Of a stretch of DNA of 7,009 nt, positions 1 to 5,539 are shown piece by piece; the stretch's first letter is position 1, and each line of letters begins with the position of its first letter. This stretch comes from an uncultured Thermoleophilia bacterium (GTDB lineage Bacteria > Actinomycetota > Thermoleophilia > UBA2241): NCBI GenBank assembly GCA_903921965.1, contig CAIXSE010000786.1, positions 1 to 7,009 of the forward strand, written 5' to 3'. The notes under the pieces were generated by a model that saw nothing but the letters and a program-made list of their open reading frames with translations, searched no databases and was not told the DNA's origin. The translations under genes and the position numbers were made by a program.

Positions 1-2
1 AG

Positions 3-542
3 GGCGAGTGGCCCGACCTGACGCTGCGCGCCGAGGCCGCGCGCCTGAAGTTCGCCGAGCATATGGACGACGACCTCAACACGGCCGGCGCCTTCGGCGA
101 GCTGTTCGCCCTCATCGGCGAGGCGCGGCGCTACCTGGCCGCGGTGGACCGCGGCGAGGCGCCGCTCGACGCCGAGGCGCTGGTGGCCGTGTGCGAAGTG
201 CTGCGCGAGTCGCTCGGCGTGCTCCTCGTGCCGCTGCCGGCTCCGCCGGTCGCGGAGACCTCGGCCGGCAACGTCGCCGGCGACGACGCCGCGGCCTGCG
301 CGACCGGCGTCCTGGCGCTCGCCCCGGCCGCCCGGCTGGCAGAAGACGAGCGCTGGGCAGACGTGGAGCTGGTGTACGCGGACCGCCTGTCGTGCGGCGA
401 CGCGTCGTACGCCTGCGTGCTCCGCGACCACTTGCGCGGCGAGAAGGACTGGGCGGGGGCCGACCGCATCCGCGACGAGCTGCAGGAGGCCGGCTTCGAG
501 GTCCGCGACACGCCGCAGGGCACGCAGGTCGTGCGGCGCTGA
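3..542 (+). CDS. cysS: Cysteine--tRNA ligase (CysS), C-terminal part
   Basis: This is the 3' end of a gene that begins before the window. The visible 179 residues contain FAEHMDDDLNTAGAFGELF, the alpha-helical C-terminal module that follows the catalytic domain in class I cysteinyl-tRNA synthetases. They end with KDWAGADRIRDEL and DTPQGTQVVRR, the usual family ending (DTPQGT.WRR). The enzyme charges tRNA(Cys) in the cytoplasm. The catalytic HIGH and KMSKS motifs lie outside the window. The linker between the MDDDLNT helix and the KDWAGAD helix looks longer and more Ala/Pro-rich than in E. coli CysS. The stop faces the stop of a gene on the other strand, with 9 bp between them. In Firmicutes cysS is followed by mrnC, rlmB, yacP and sigH; mrnC is not seen here. 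Family assignment is firm. Confidence 0.95.
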   Translation, partial: GEWPDLTLRAEAARLKFAEHMDDDLNTAGAFGELFALIGEARRYLAAVDRGEAPLDAEALVAVCEVLRESLGVLLVPLPAPPVAETSAGNVAGDDAAACATGVLALAPAARLAEDERWADVELVYADRLSCGDASYACVLRDHLRGEKDWAGADRIRDELQEAGFEVRDTPQGTQVVRR

Positions 543-551
543 ACCGCGTCT

Positions 552-995
552 TCAGGAGAACTGCGTGAGGAAGGCGACCGAGCCCATCATGCCGCCGGCG
601 ACGGCGCAGAACACGGCCGCCCAGCCGAGCTTCGCCCCCCACGTGAGCGGGAGCTCGGGGGCCGGGGCCGCCTCCTCCGCGGGCGGGGACGCCGGCCTGG
701 GCTGCGGCGCGACCATCGCCACGAGCGCGAGCGCTGCGGCGGCGACCTCGAGGGCTGCGGCAGCGCCCGCCGCCACCGCGCCCACGCCGCCGCCCATCGC
801 CGTCAGCGGCAGCAGCACCAGGAGCGGCGGCGCGCAGATGGCGATCGTGAGCAGTGAGCGCAGTCGCGGCCGGCGTGCGGTCAGCACCGCCGCGCCCAGC
901 AGGAGCAGCGGCGAGGCGATCGTCCACCACAGCAGAAAAGTGATGCTGGTGGCCGCCAGCCAGTGCGGCCACTCTCTTGTCGCGGCGAGCAGCAT
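552..995 (-). CDS. Small multi-pass membrane protein of unknown function
   Basis: I do not recognise this 147-residue protein. Four hydrophobic stretches are visible at roughly residues 12-38, 46-66, 71-96 and 119-143. A Pro/Ala/Glu-rich linker (about 97-116, PASPPAEEAAPAPELP) separates the third from the fourth. Arginines at 41-46 after the first helix would place that loop in the cytoplasm. Codon use is strongly G/C at third positions, as in the neighbours, which supports a real gene over an antisense shadow. The ATG has no convincing Shine-Dalgarno, but TATGCT sits 6 nt upstream, so the mRNA may be leaderless. The gene converges on cysS and diverges from rlmB, interrupting a normally co-directional cluster. 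It could be a transport or signalling accessory protein, but nothing in the sequence indicates which. Confidence 0.75.
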   Translation of the reverse strand: MLLAATREWPHWLAATSITFLLWWTIASPLLLLGAAVLTARRPRLRSLLTIAICAPPLLVLLPLTAMGGGVGAVAAGAAAALEVAAAALALVAMVAPQPRPASPPAEEAAPAPELPLTWGAKLGWAAVFCAVAGGMMGSVAFLTQFS

Positions 996-1001
996 GGGCG
1001 C

Positions 1002-1007
1002 AGCATA
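1002..1007 (-). promoter_or_regulatory. Candidate -10 element for leaderless membrane-protein mRNA
   Basis: On the minus strand TATGCT is followed by six bases (gcgccc) and then the ATG of the membrane protein gene. This puts the expected transcription start on or next to the start codon. Leaderless mRNAs are common in Actinobacteria. The expected -35 region around 1025-1030 shows no TTGACA-like sequence, so support is moderate. Confidence 0.4.
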
Positions 1008-1040
1008 CCCGAGCGGAGGCGGCAGGATGCCGGGTCCGGT

Positions 1041-1057
1041 GCCCGGGCAGCCCGGGC
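1041..1057 (+). promoter_or_regulatory. Stem-loop abutting the rlmB ribosome binding site
   Basis: GCCCGGG (1041-1047) and CCCGGGC (1051-1057) can form a 7-bp all-GC stem with a 3-nt loop. It is followed at once by the G-run (1058-1063) that is the only plausible Shine-Dalgarno for rlmB. If transcribed, it could influence ribosome loading. It might also be chance in such GC-rich DNA. Confidence 0.35.
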
Positions 1058-1072
1058 GGGGGGTCTGACGGC

Positions 1073-2143
1073 GTGGAGTGGATCTACGGGCGCAACGTCG
1101 CCGAGCTGGCGCTCAGGTCCGGCGCGCGGCGCCGCGCACACCGCGCGGCGGTCACCGCGCCGGCCCTGGCGAAGCTGCGCGACGTGCTGCCGCGCTCGCT
1201 GCCCGTGGAGACGGTGGATCCGGCACGGCTGGACGAGCTCACCGGCAGCCGGGAGCACCAGGGCGTTGCGCTGCAGGTCGACCCGTACCCGTACGTGTCC
1301 GCCGACGAGCTGCTCGGCGCCGACCTCCTGGTCGTGCTCGACGAGGTGAGCGACCCGCGCAATCTCGGGGCGGTGGCGCGCAGCGCGCTCGCTGCCGGCG
1401 CGGCGGGGCTCGTGGTGCCGCGGCACCGCTCGGCATCGGTCACGCCGGCGGCCGTCAAGGCCTCGGCCGGCGCCCTCGAGCACCTCCGCGTCGCCCAGGT
1501 GACCAACGTCGTCGCCCTGCTCAAGGACGCCAAGCGTGCGCAGAGCTGGGTCTATGGTGCCGCCGGCGAGGCCGGGCTCTCGTACCTCGACCTCGACCTC
1601 ACCGGTCCTGTGGTGCTCGTGTTCGGCGCCGAGGGCAAGGGGCTGCGCCCGCTGGTGGCGCGCACGTGCGACGAACTTGCCGCCATCCCCGTCGAGGCCC
1701 CGGTGGAGAGCCTCAACGTCAGCGTGGCGGCGGCGCTGTTCCTGTTCGAGGCGCGCCGGCAACGGGCGGCGGCCGGCCGGCCCCCGGGGCGCCGGTGCCC
1801 GGCACCCTGTACATCGTGGACGGCTACAACGTCCTGCACCACATCTTCCGCGGCGCGTCCAAAGATGAGATCTTCGCGCGCCGCGACTGGCTCGCCGACA
1901 GGCTCGCCGGATTCGCCGCGCTCCACGGCGCCCGCGCCGTGCTGGTCTTCGACGGGCACGGCGCCGAGAGCACCAGCAGCGTGCCGTTCAAAGGCGGCCC
2001 GCTCGAGGTCGTCTTCTCGGGCGGCAAGTTCACGGCCGACACGCTCATCGCCAGGCGGATCGCGGGGCGACAGGCCGACCAGCGCGTCGTGGTCGTCTCG
2101 GCCGACCAGGAGGTCCAGCGGACGGCGGCGCGGGCCGGCGTGA
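1073..2143 (+). CDS. rlmB: 23S rRNA (guanosine-2'-O-)-methyltransferase RlmB, SpoU/TrmH family
   Basis: This is a SPOUT-class enzyme that uses S-adenosylmethionine to 2'-O-methylate a guanosine in domain V of 23S rRNA (G2251 in E. coli). GTG 1073 is chosen because the protein then opens VEWIYGRN, matching the family's IYGRN start, and a G-run lies 9 nt upstream. Residues 1-75 form the RNA-binding N-domain, with HQGVALQV at 62-69. Motif 1 is LDEVSDPRNLGAVARSA (89-105), with Asn97 and Arg103. Motif 2 is FGAEGKGL (184-191), with Glu187. Motif 3 is SLNVSVAAAL (213-222), with Ser213, Asn215 and Ser217. Family similarity stops near residue 231. No stop follows, so the frame continues for about 120 Arg/Ser/Ala/Pro-rich residues, out of frame over the NYN gene. 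That tail is unlikely to be a normal part of RlmB. The true end may be a frameshift fusion or hidden by an indel. The enzyme call is firm; the 3' end is doubtful. Confidence 0.9.
   Translation: MEWIYGRNVAELALRSGARRRAHRAAVTAPALAKLRDVLPRSLPVETVDPARLDELTGSREHQGVALQVDPYPYVSADELLGADLLVVLDEVSDPRNLGAVARSALAAGAAGLVVPRHRSASVTPAAVKASAGALEHLRVAQVTNVVALLKDAKRAQSWVYGAAGEAGLSYLDLDLTGPVVLVFGAEGKGLRPLVARTCDELAAIPVEAPVESLNVSVAAALFLFEARRQRAAAGRPPGRRCPAPCTSWTATTSCTTSSAARPKMRSSRAATGSPTGSPDSPRSTAPAPCWSSTGTAPRAPAACRSKAARSRSSSRAASSRPTRSSPGGSRGDRPTSASWSSRPTRRSSGRRRGPA
1783..1789 (+). other. Candidate -1 frameshift heptamer C CCG GGG at the rlmB/NYN junction
   Basis: In the rlmB frame the codons CCG (1784-1786) and GGG (1787-1789), preceded by C1783, fit the X XXY YYZ pattern of -1 slippery sites. 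A -1 shift here enters the NYN frame directly (GGG GCG CCG GTG). The product would be a 409-residue RlmB-NYN fusion. GC-only heptamers are usually weak slippery sites, and I see no clear stimulatory structure. The same GGGG can also serve as the Shine-Dalgarno for GTG 1795. Confidence 0.3.
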
Positions 2144-2301
2144 GCCGCATGACGCCGCGTGAGTTCACGGCCGAGCTCGGCCCCACGAACGAGACTCTTG
2201 CTTCTTCGCAAGAAGTCAGTACAATGCCCTCACGGCTTGAGGATAAAGTAGACCCTGAGACTTTGCGAAGGCTCGAGGAACTGCGGAACAGGCCGACATA
2301 G
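1795..2301 (+). CDS. NYN/PIN-like ribonuclease, YacP (Rae1) family
   Basis: The 168-residue protein matches the NYN domain of the YacP family. B. subtilis Rae1 (YacP) is a ribosome-associated endonuclease that cleaves mRNA in the A site during translation. YIVDGYNVLHH at 6-16 gives the first metal-binding acidic residue (Asp9). VFDGHG at 51-56 (Asp53), TADTLIARRI at 80-89 (Asp82) and VVSADQEVQ at 100-108 (Asp104) supply the other conserved acids. The tail, DKVDPETLRRLEELRN, resembles the helical end of family members. GTG 1795 is the only sensible start close to the domain, with GGGG 5 nt upstream. The gene lies between rlmB and sigH, as yacP does in Firmicutes, and overlaps the open rlmB frame by 349 nt. 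It ends 1 nt before a terminator. Nuclease family is firm; the Rae1-like ribosome role is inferred. Confidence 0.87.
   Translation: MPGTLYIVDGYNVLHHIFRGASKDEIFARRDWLADRLAGFAALHGARAVLVFDGHGAESTSSVPFKGGPLEVVFSGGKFTADTLIARRIAGRQADQRVVVVSADQEVQRTAARAGVSRMTPREFTAELGPTNETLASSQEVSTMPSRLEDKVDPETLRRLEELRNRPT
2198..2225 (+). promoter_or_regulatory. Sigma70-type promoter inside the 3' end of the NYN gene
   Basis: TTGCTT (2198-2203) and TACAAT (2220-2225) are separated by 16 bp, a good fit to TTGACA/TATAAT. This A/T-rich patch stands out from the surrounding GC-rich coding DNA. Transcription would begin near 2232. It would then meet the terminator at 2302-2330 before reaching sigH. The spacer also contains a perfect 6-bp inverted repeat, CTTCTT cgc AAGAAG (2201-2215), overlapping the -35 box, which could be an operator. 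Confidence 0.5.
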
Positions 2302-2330
2302 CCCGGGGAGCTTCGCCCTCCCCGGGTTTT
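2302..2330 (+). terminator. Intrinsic terminator after the rlmB-NYN operon
   Basis: CCCGGGGAG (2302-2310) and CTCCCCGGG (2318-2326) form a perfect 9-bp stem with the 7-nt loop CTTCGCC, followed by TTTT. It begins one base after the NYN stop codon. The T-tract is short, so some read-through into sigH is plausible. Confidence 0.85.
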
Positions 2331-2383
2331 GCAGGGTAAACACACTCGTGCAAGGCACACGCCGACGCCGGGGGGGCAACAAG

Positions 2384-3061
2384 ATGGCGCGTCAGGCCGA
2401 CCACAGCCGTTCCGCAGGCTCAAGTCACAACCCTCAACCCTTCAGTGAGAGTGCCGACTTCGCCCTCGTCCAGGCCTTCAGGCGCGGCAACCGCGCCGCG
2501 CTGGACGCCCTCATGCTCCGCTACCACCAGTTCGTGCGCCTGAAGGCGAGTTCGTACTTCCTCGCCGGCGGCGACGCCGAGGACCTCATCCAGGAGGGCA
2601 TGCTGGGCCTGTACAAGGCCGTCCGCGACTACCGCGACGACCGCCAGGCCTCGTTCCGCAGCTTCGCCGAGCTCTGCATCACACGGCAGATCATCACGGC
2701 CATCAAGACGGCGACGCGCCAGAAGCACGTGCCCCTCAACGGCTACCTGTCCTTCAGCCAGTCGCCGGGCGACGCGTCCGACGACGGCGACTGCTCTCTC
2801 GGCGACGTCCTCCCGGGTCCCAGCACCCACGACCCGGTCAACCAGGTCATCAGCTCGGAGGAAGTCGACAGTCTCACAGGGTGCCTCACGAGCATGCTGT
2901 CAGACCTCGAGGGCCGCGTGCTGCGGCTCTACCTCCAGGGGCTCAGCTACGAGCGCATCGCCAACGAGCTGGGCTGCGACTGCAAGACCGTCGACAATGC
3001 GCTCCAGCGCATCAAGCGCAAGGTCGACCTCCACCTCGAGAGCCGGCGGGTGCTGGGCTAG
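2384..3061 (+). CDS. sigH: Alternative RNA polymerase sigma factor, SigH family
   Basis: The 225-residue protein is close to B. subtilis SigH (218 residues), a sigma70-family factor directing RNA polymerase in stationary phase and early sporulation. Region 2 spans about residues 25-115. It includes YFLAGGDAEDLIQEGMLGLY at 58-77 (core binding) and FAELCITRQIITAIKTATRQ at 94-113 (-10 recognition and melting). Both are nearly identical to SigH. A short acidic linker (127-152) follows. Region 4 (about 168-220) ends in the helix-turn-helix LSYERIANELGCDCKTVDNALQRIKRK, recognising the -35 element. ATG 2384 is preferred because a run of seven G lies 7 nt upstream; GTG 2348 would add 12 unconserved residues. 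Non-sporulating Gram-positive bacteria also keep this gene, so sporulation cannot be concluded. No clear promoter lies between the upstream terminator and the start. Confidence 0.93.
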   Translation: MARQADHSRSAGSSHNPQPFSESADFALVQAFRRGNRAALDALMLRYHQFVRLKASSYFLAGGDAEDLIQEGMLGLYKAVRDYRDDRQASFRSFAELCITRQIITAIKTATRQKHVPLNGYLSFSQSPGDASDDGDCSLGDVLPGPSTHDPVNQVISSEEVDSLTGCLTSMLSDLEGRVLRLYLQGLSYERIANELGCDCKTVDNALQRIKRKVDLHLESRRVLG

Positions 3062-3097
3062 GCGGCCCTCCAGCCCCGCTTCTGAAGCCTCCTGAAT

Positions 3098-3147
3098 GGC
3101 CCGGCGGCCGGCCTCCCGAACTGCACGGGGGGTCCGGCCGCCGGGCC
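3098..3147. terminator. Bidirectional hairpin between convergent sigH and pilT
   Basis: GGCCCGGCGGCCGG (3098-3111) is perfectly repeated in inverted orientation as CCGGCCGCCGGGCC (3134-3147), a 14-bp GC-only stem. The 22-nt loop can extend it, since CTCCC faces GGGGG. It lies between two convergent stops (3061 and 3168). Neither side has a T-tract, so it would be the U-tract-less hairpin type reported in Actinobacteria, acting on both strands. Confidence 0.65.
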
Positions 3148-3167
3148 GCGTACGGGTGCAGCGGGCG

Positions 3168-4259
3168 TCAGAACGTCATGAGGCTGACGTCGTGGCCCTG
3201 CTGCTGCACCAGCAGCTTGAAGTCGTGGGAGTTGCTCGCCACCTCGGCCGCGTCGTTCAGGGTGATCAGGCCGTCCTCGTAGAGTTTGAGCAGTGCCTGG
3301 TCGAACGTCTGCATGCCGTAGAAGTCGCCCTCTTTGATGGCGTCGCCGATGAGCGCTGCCTGGTCCTGGTCCAGGATGAAGTCTCGGATGCGGTTGGTGG
3401 TGACCATGACCTCGATGGCCGGCACGCGACCCTGACCGTCGGCGCGCGTGAGCAGGCGCTGCGAGACGATGCCCTTCAGGGTGCCGGCGAGCATGATGCG
3501 GACCTGCTTCTGCTGGTGCAGGGGGAAGAAGTCGATGATTCGGTTGATCGTCTCGGTGGCGTCGATGGTGTGCAGGGTGCTCATCACGAAGTGGCCGGTC
3601 TGTGCCGCGGTGAGCGCCGCCTGGACGGTCTCGGTGTCGCGCATCTCGCCGATGAGGATGTCGTCGGGGTCCTGGCGCAGCACGTACTTGAGGGCAGAGA
3701 CGTAGGAGTCGGTGTCGAGGCCGATCTCACGCTGGTTGATGATCGACTTCTTGTCCTTGTGCAGCACTTCGATGGGGTCCTCGATGGTGACGATGTGGCG
3801 GCGAAGGGTGTTGTTGATGTGGTCGATCATCGCCGCCAGCGTGGTCGTCTTGCCCGAGCCGGTGGTACCGGTCACGAGGACCAGCCCGCGGGGCTCGAGG
3901 GCGAGGCGCTTGAGGATCTCCGGCAGGTGCAGTTCGTCGAACGACGGGATCTTCGTCGTGACCTGCCGCATCGCGATGCTGATGCTGCCGCGCTGGCGGA
4001 ACACGTTCACGCGGAAGCGCCCGAGGGTGGGGGCCGAGTAGGCGAAGTCGATCTCGTTGTGCTCGCTGAAGCGGCGGATCTGCTTGTCGGTCATGATGGA
4101 CGCGGCCACGTCCTTGGTGTCCTCCGGCGTGAGCGGCGGGTCGTCCATCAGGGCGAGCTCCCCGTCGACCCGCATGACCGGCGGGCTGCCGGCCTTGATG
4201 TGCAGGTCCGAGGCGTTGTGCGACATCATCTCGGACAGGAGTTCGTCGATCGGTCTCAC
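3168..4259 (-). CDS. pilT: Type IV pilus retraction ATPase PilT
   Basis: PilT is a hexameric cytoplasmic ATPase at the base of type IV pili. It powers pilus disassembly and so retraction and twitching motility. The protein is 363 residues, full length for the family. The N-terminal PAS-like domain (1-100) has SDLHIKAGSPPVMRVDGEL at 17-35. Walker A is GTTGSGKT at 131-138 (Lys137). The Asp box is TIEDPIE at 158-164. Walker B is DDILIGEMRD at 199-208, with catalytic Glu205. The His box is GHFVMSTLHT at 222-231 (His230). The C-terminal AIRNLIRE motif of classical PilT appears only as the variant IRDFILDQ. GTG 4259 gives the usual start, with GGGG about 8 nt upstream. No pilB, pilC or pilin gene is in the window. 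It follows the NlpC/P60 genes by 115 bp on the same strand. Confident call. Confidence 0.95.
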   Translation of the reverse strand: MRPIDELLSEMMSHNASDLHIKAGSPPVMRVDGELALMDDPPLTPEDTKDVAASIMTDKQIRRFSEHNEIDFAYSAPTLGRFRVNVFRQRGSISIAMRQVTTKIPSFDELHLPEILKRLALEPRGLVLVTGTTGSGKTTTLAAMIDHINNTLRRHIVTIEDPIEVLHKDKKSIINQREIGLDTDSYVSALKYVLRQDPDDILIGEMRDTETVQAALTAAQTGHFVMSTLHTIDATETINRIIDFFPLHQQKQVRIMLAGTLKGIVSQRLLTRADGQGRVPAIEVMVTTNRIRDFILDQDQAALIGDAIKEGDFYGMQTFDQALLKLYEDGLITLNDAAEVASNSHDFKLLVQQQGHDVSLMTF

Positions 4260-4285
4260 GTGCGTACCCCAGGGCTCGGTTCGAC

Positions 4286-4311
4286 AGGTCCTCTACCTGT
4301 TTCGGCAGGCG
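4286..4311 (-). promoter_or_regulatory. Two overlapping small stem-loops in the pilT leader
   Basis: Read on the minus strand, CCTG ccgaaa CAGG and CAGGT agagg ACCTG share the central CAGG(T). The two hairpins are therefore mutually exclusive. They lie about 25-50 nt upstream of the pilT GTG. Both are short (4 and 5 bp), so a regulatory switch is only a possibility. The rest of the 115-bp spacer (4260-4374) shows no clear promoter or terminator. Confidence 0.2.
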
Positions 4312-4374
4312 GCGCGAAAACCATACCCTCGAGGTGCGCTCCGTGCCGCCGTTGCCGGGGCGCGGTGGGGCGGG

Positions 4375-5409
4375 TCAGAAGCGGCCGCCGATCCACGCGT
4401 CGCGGCCGGTCCAGGTGCCGTAGCGCACGACGTCGCCGGTGTGCGGCGCCTCGATGCAGGTCGAGCCGCCCACGAAGATCGCGACGTGGTGGCTGAAGCT
4501 GGCGTTGCCGAAGAAGATGAGGTCGCCGGGGCGCAGGTCGCTCAGGGGGACCGGGATGCTGGCGCGCTGCTGGTCGGTGGCGCCGTGCCACATCTTGATG
4601 CCGATCTGCGCGTAGCAGTACATCGTGAGGCCGGAGCAGTCGAAGCCGCCCGGGCCGGCGCCGCCCCACACGTAGGGTACGCCGAAGTACCGGCTGGCGA
4701 TGGCGATGACCTCGGGGTGTCCCGGGCTGTTCGGGTCGACGTCCGGGATAGGGCCGTTGTAGCCCATGAGGGCAAGCTTGGCGCGAAGCGCCGCTTTGGC
4801 CTGCATCTTCTTGATCTGCTTCTTGAGGCCTGCCGTCATGCTCTCGAGGTCGGCCTCAAGGCTGACGAGGCGCGCCCTCTCGGCCGCACGCTTCTCGACG
4901 AGCGCGTCGGCCTGGTGCCGGTCGGCCTTGAGGCGGATGCGCCGGTCCCTGATGTTACGCTTGTATCTCTTGATGGAGCGGGCGGTGTCGACGTCGCTGT
5001 TCCCGATGCGGCTCATGAGGTCCAGCTGCGTGACCAGTTCGTCGAAGCTCGTGGCGCTGAAGATCCAGTCGACGACGCCCGCGTCCCTGGCCTTGTACAT
5101 GTTGACGGCGCGCTGCTCGAGCTGGCGGTTGGCGCGCCGGTAGTTGCGTCGCGCCACGTCGAGCTGGTGGGCGTTCTGCCTGATCTTCTCCTGCACGGTG
5201 GCGAGCTGCGAGGTCGCCTGGTTGAGGCGCTCGTTGGCGGCCTCGGTCTCGGTGTAGACGGATTCCAGGCGGGCCTGCACGGCCTTGAGCCGGGCCTTCT
5301 TGCGCGAGATGGGTGAAGCGGTGGCGGTGGCCGTGAACAGCAGGGCGGCGATGAACGCGACGGCGAGGAGCGTCACGAGGACGCGCCGGCGCGGGCAGGG
5401 GCGGGTCAC
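4375..5409 (-). CDS. Secreted NlpC/P60 peptidoglycan endopeptidase with coiled coil (paralogue 1)
   Basis: This is a predicted exported DL-endopeptidase cutting peptide stems of peptidoglycan, typically the D-Glu–diamino acid bond. GTG 5409 gives 344 residues; AAAGGA lies 9 nt upstream, and an upstream ATG (5469) would add 20 unlikely residues before the signal peptide. Residues 1-32 are a Sec signal peptide: RPCPRRR, then a hydrophobic core, then TATA/S. Residues 35-215 are a coiled coil with the inner motif SFDELVTQLDLM, reminiscent of the coiled-coil domains of CwlO and PcsB. The catalytic domain runs from about 230 to 344. Its triad is Cys258 (GGFDCSGL), His308 (SHHVAIF) and His323 (APHTGD). 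It is paralogous to the next gene upstream, with the same 50- and 15-residue triad spacing. It differs in having a short Pro/Asn-containing linker and many Arg where the paralogue has Lys. Enzyme class is firm; physiological role (division, elongation or spore-related) is unknown. Confidence 0.92.
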   Translation of the reverse strand: MTRPCPRRRVLVTLLAVAFIAALLFTATATASPISRKKARLKAVQARLESVYTETEAANERLNQATSQLATVQEKIRQNAHQLDVARRNYRRANRQLEQRAVNMYKARDAGVVDWIFSATSFDELVTQLDLMSRIGNSDVDTARSIKRYKRNIRDRRIRLKADRHQADALVEKRAAERARLVSLEADLESMTAGLKKQIKKMQAKAALRAKLALMGYNGPIPDVDPNSPGHPEVIAIASRYFGVPYVWGGAGPGGFDCSGLTMYCYAQIGIKMWHGATDQQRASIPVPLSDLRPGDLIFFGNASFSHHVAIFVGGSTCIEAPHTGDVVRYGTWTGRDAWIGGRF

Positions 5410-5483
5410 GCTGTCGGTTCCTTTCGGGCGCGGCCTCGGGGCGGTCGCGCGGGCTGCGGTCGGGTGCAAAGGTAGGGACAGTA

Positions 5484-5531
5484 TTCGACCCTCGGCGGCG
5501 TTCCCCTACGGAAGCGCCGCCGAGGGTCGAA
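5484..5531 (-). terminator. 17-bp perfect hairpin between the two NlpC/P60 genes
   Basis: TTCGACCCTCGGCGGCG (5484-5500) is repeated in inverted orientation at 5515-5531, with a 14-nt loop that can pair further (TTCC/GGAA). On the minus strand it starts 8 nt after the stop of paralogue 2. It is followed by TACTGTCCCTACCTTT, pyrimidine-rich but not a true T-tract. The likely role is termination or partial termination of the upstream gene. An mRNA-stabilising 3' end or a protein-binding palindrome are alternatives. No convincing promoter for paralogue 1 lies in the rest of the spacer, so it may rely on read-through. Confidence 0.65.
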
Positions 5532-5539
5532 GGAGAGAT

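Noticed and set aside
112..972. Minus-strand 286-codon frame crossing the cysS and membrane-protein regions
   Set aside because: It is Arg/Ala/Pro-rich shadow coding; the frames of CysS and of the four-helix protein explain the DNA better.
2348..2383. GTG 2348 as the sigH start
   Set aside because: It adds 12 unconserved residues without a Shine-Dalgarno, whereas ATG 2384 has a seven-G run at good spacing.
4260..4374. c-di-GMP (GEMM) riboswitch upstream of pilT
   Set aside because: The conserved GEMM core (including the GCAAAGCC-type block and the tetraloop-receptor arrangement) is not present.
3096..4496. Long plus-strand open frame (466 codons) opposite pilT
   Set aside because: It is antisense to a fully conserved PilT sequence and has no recognisable domain; open frames opposite GC-rich genes are expected.
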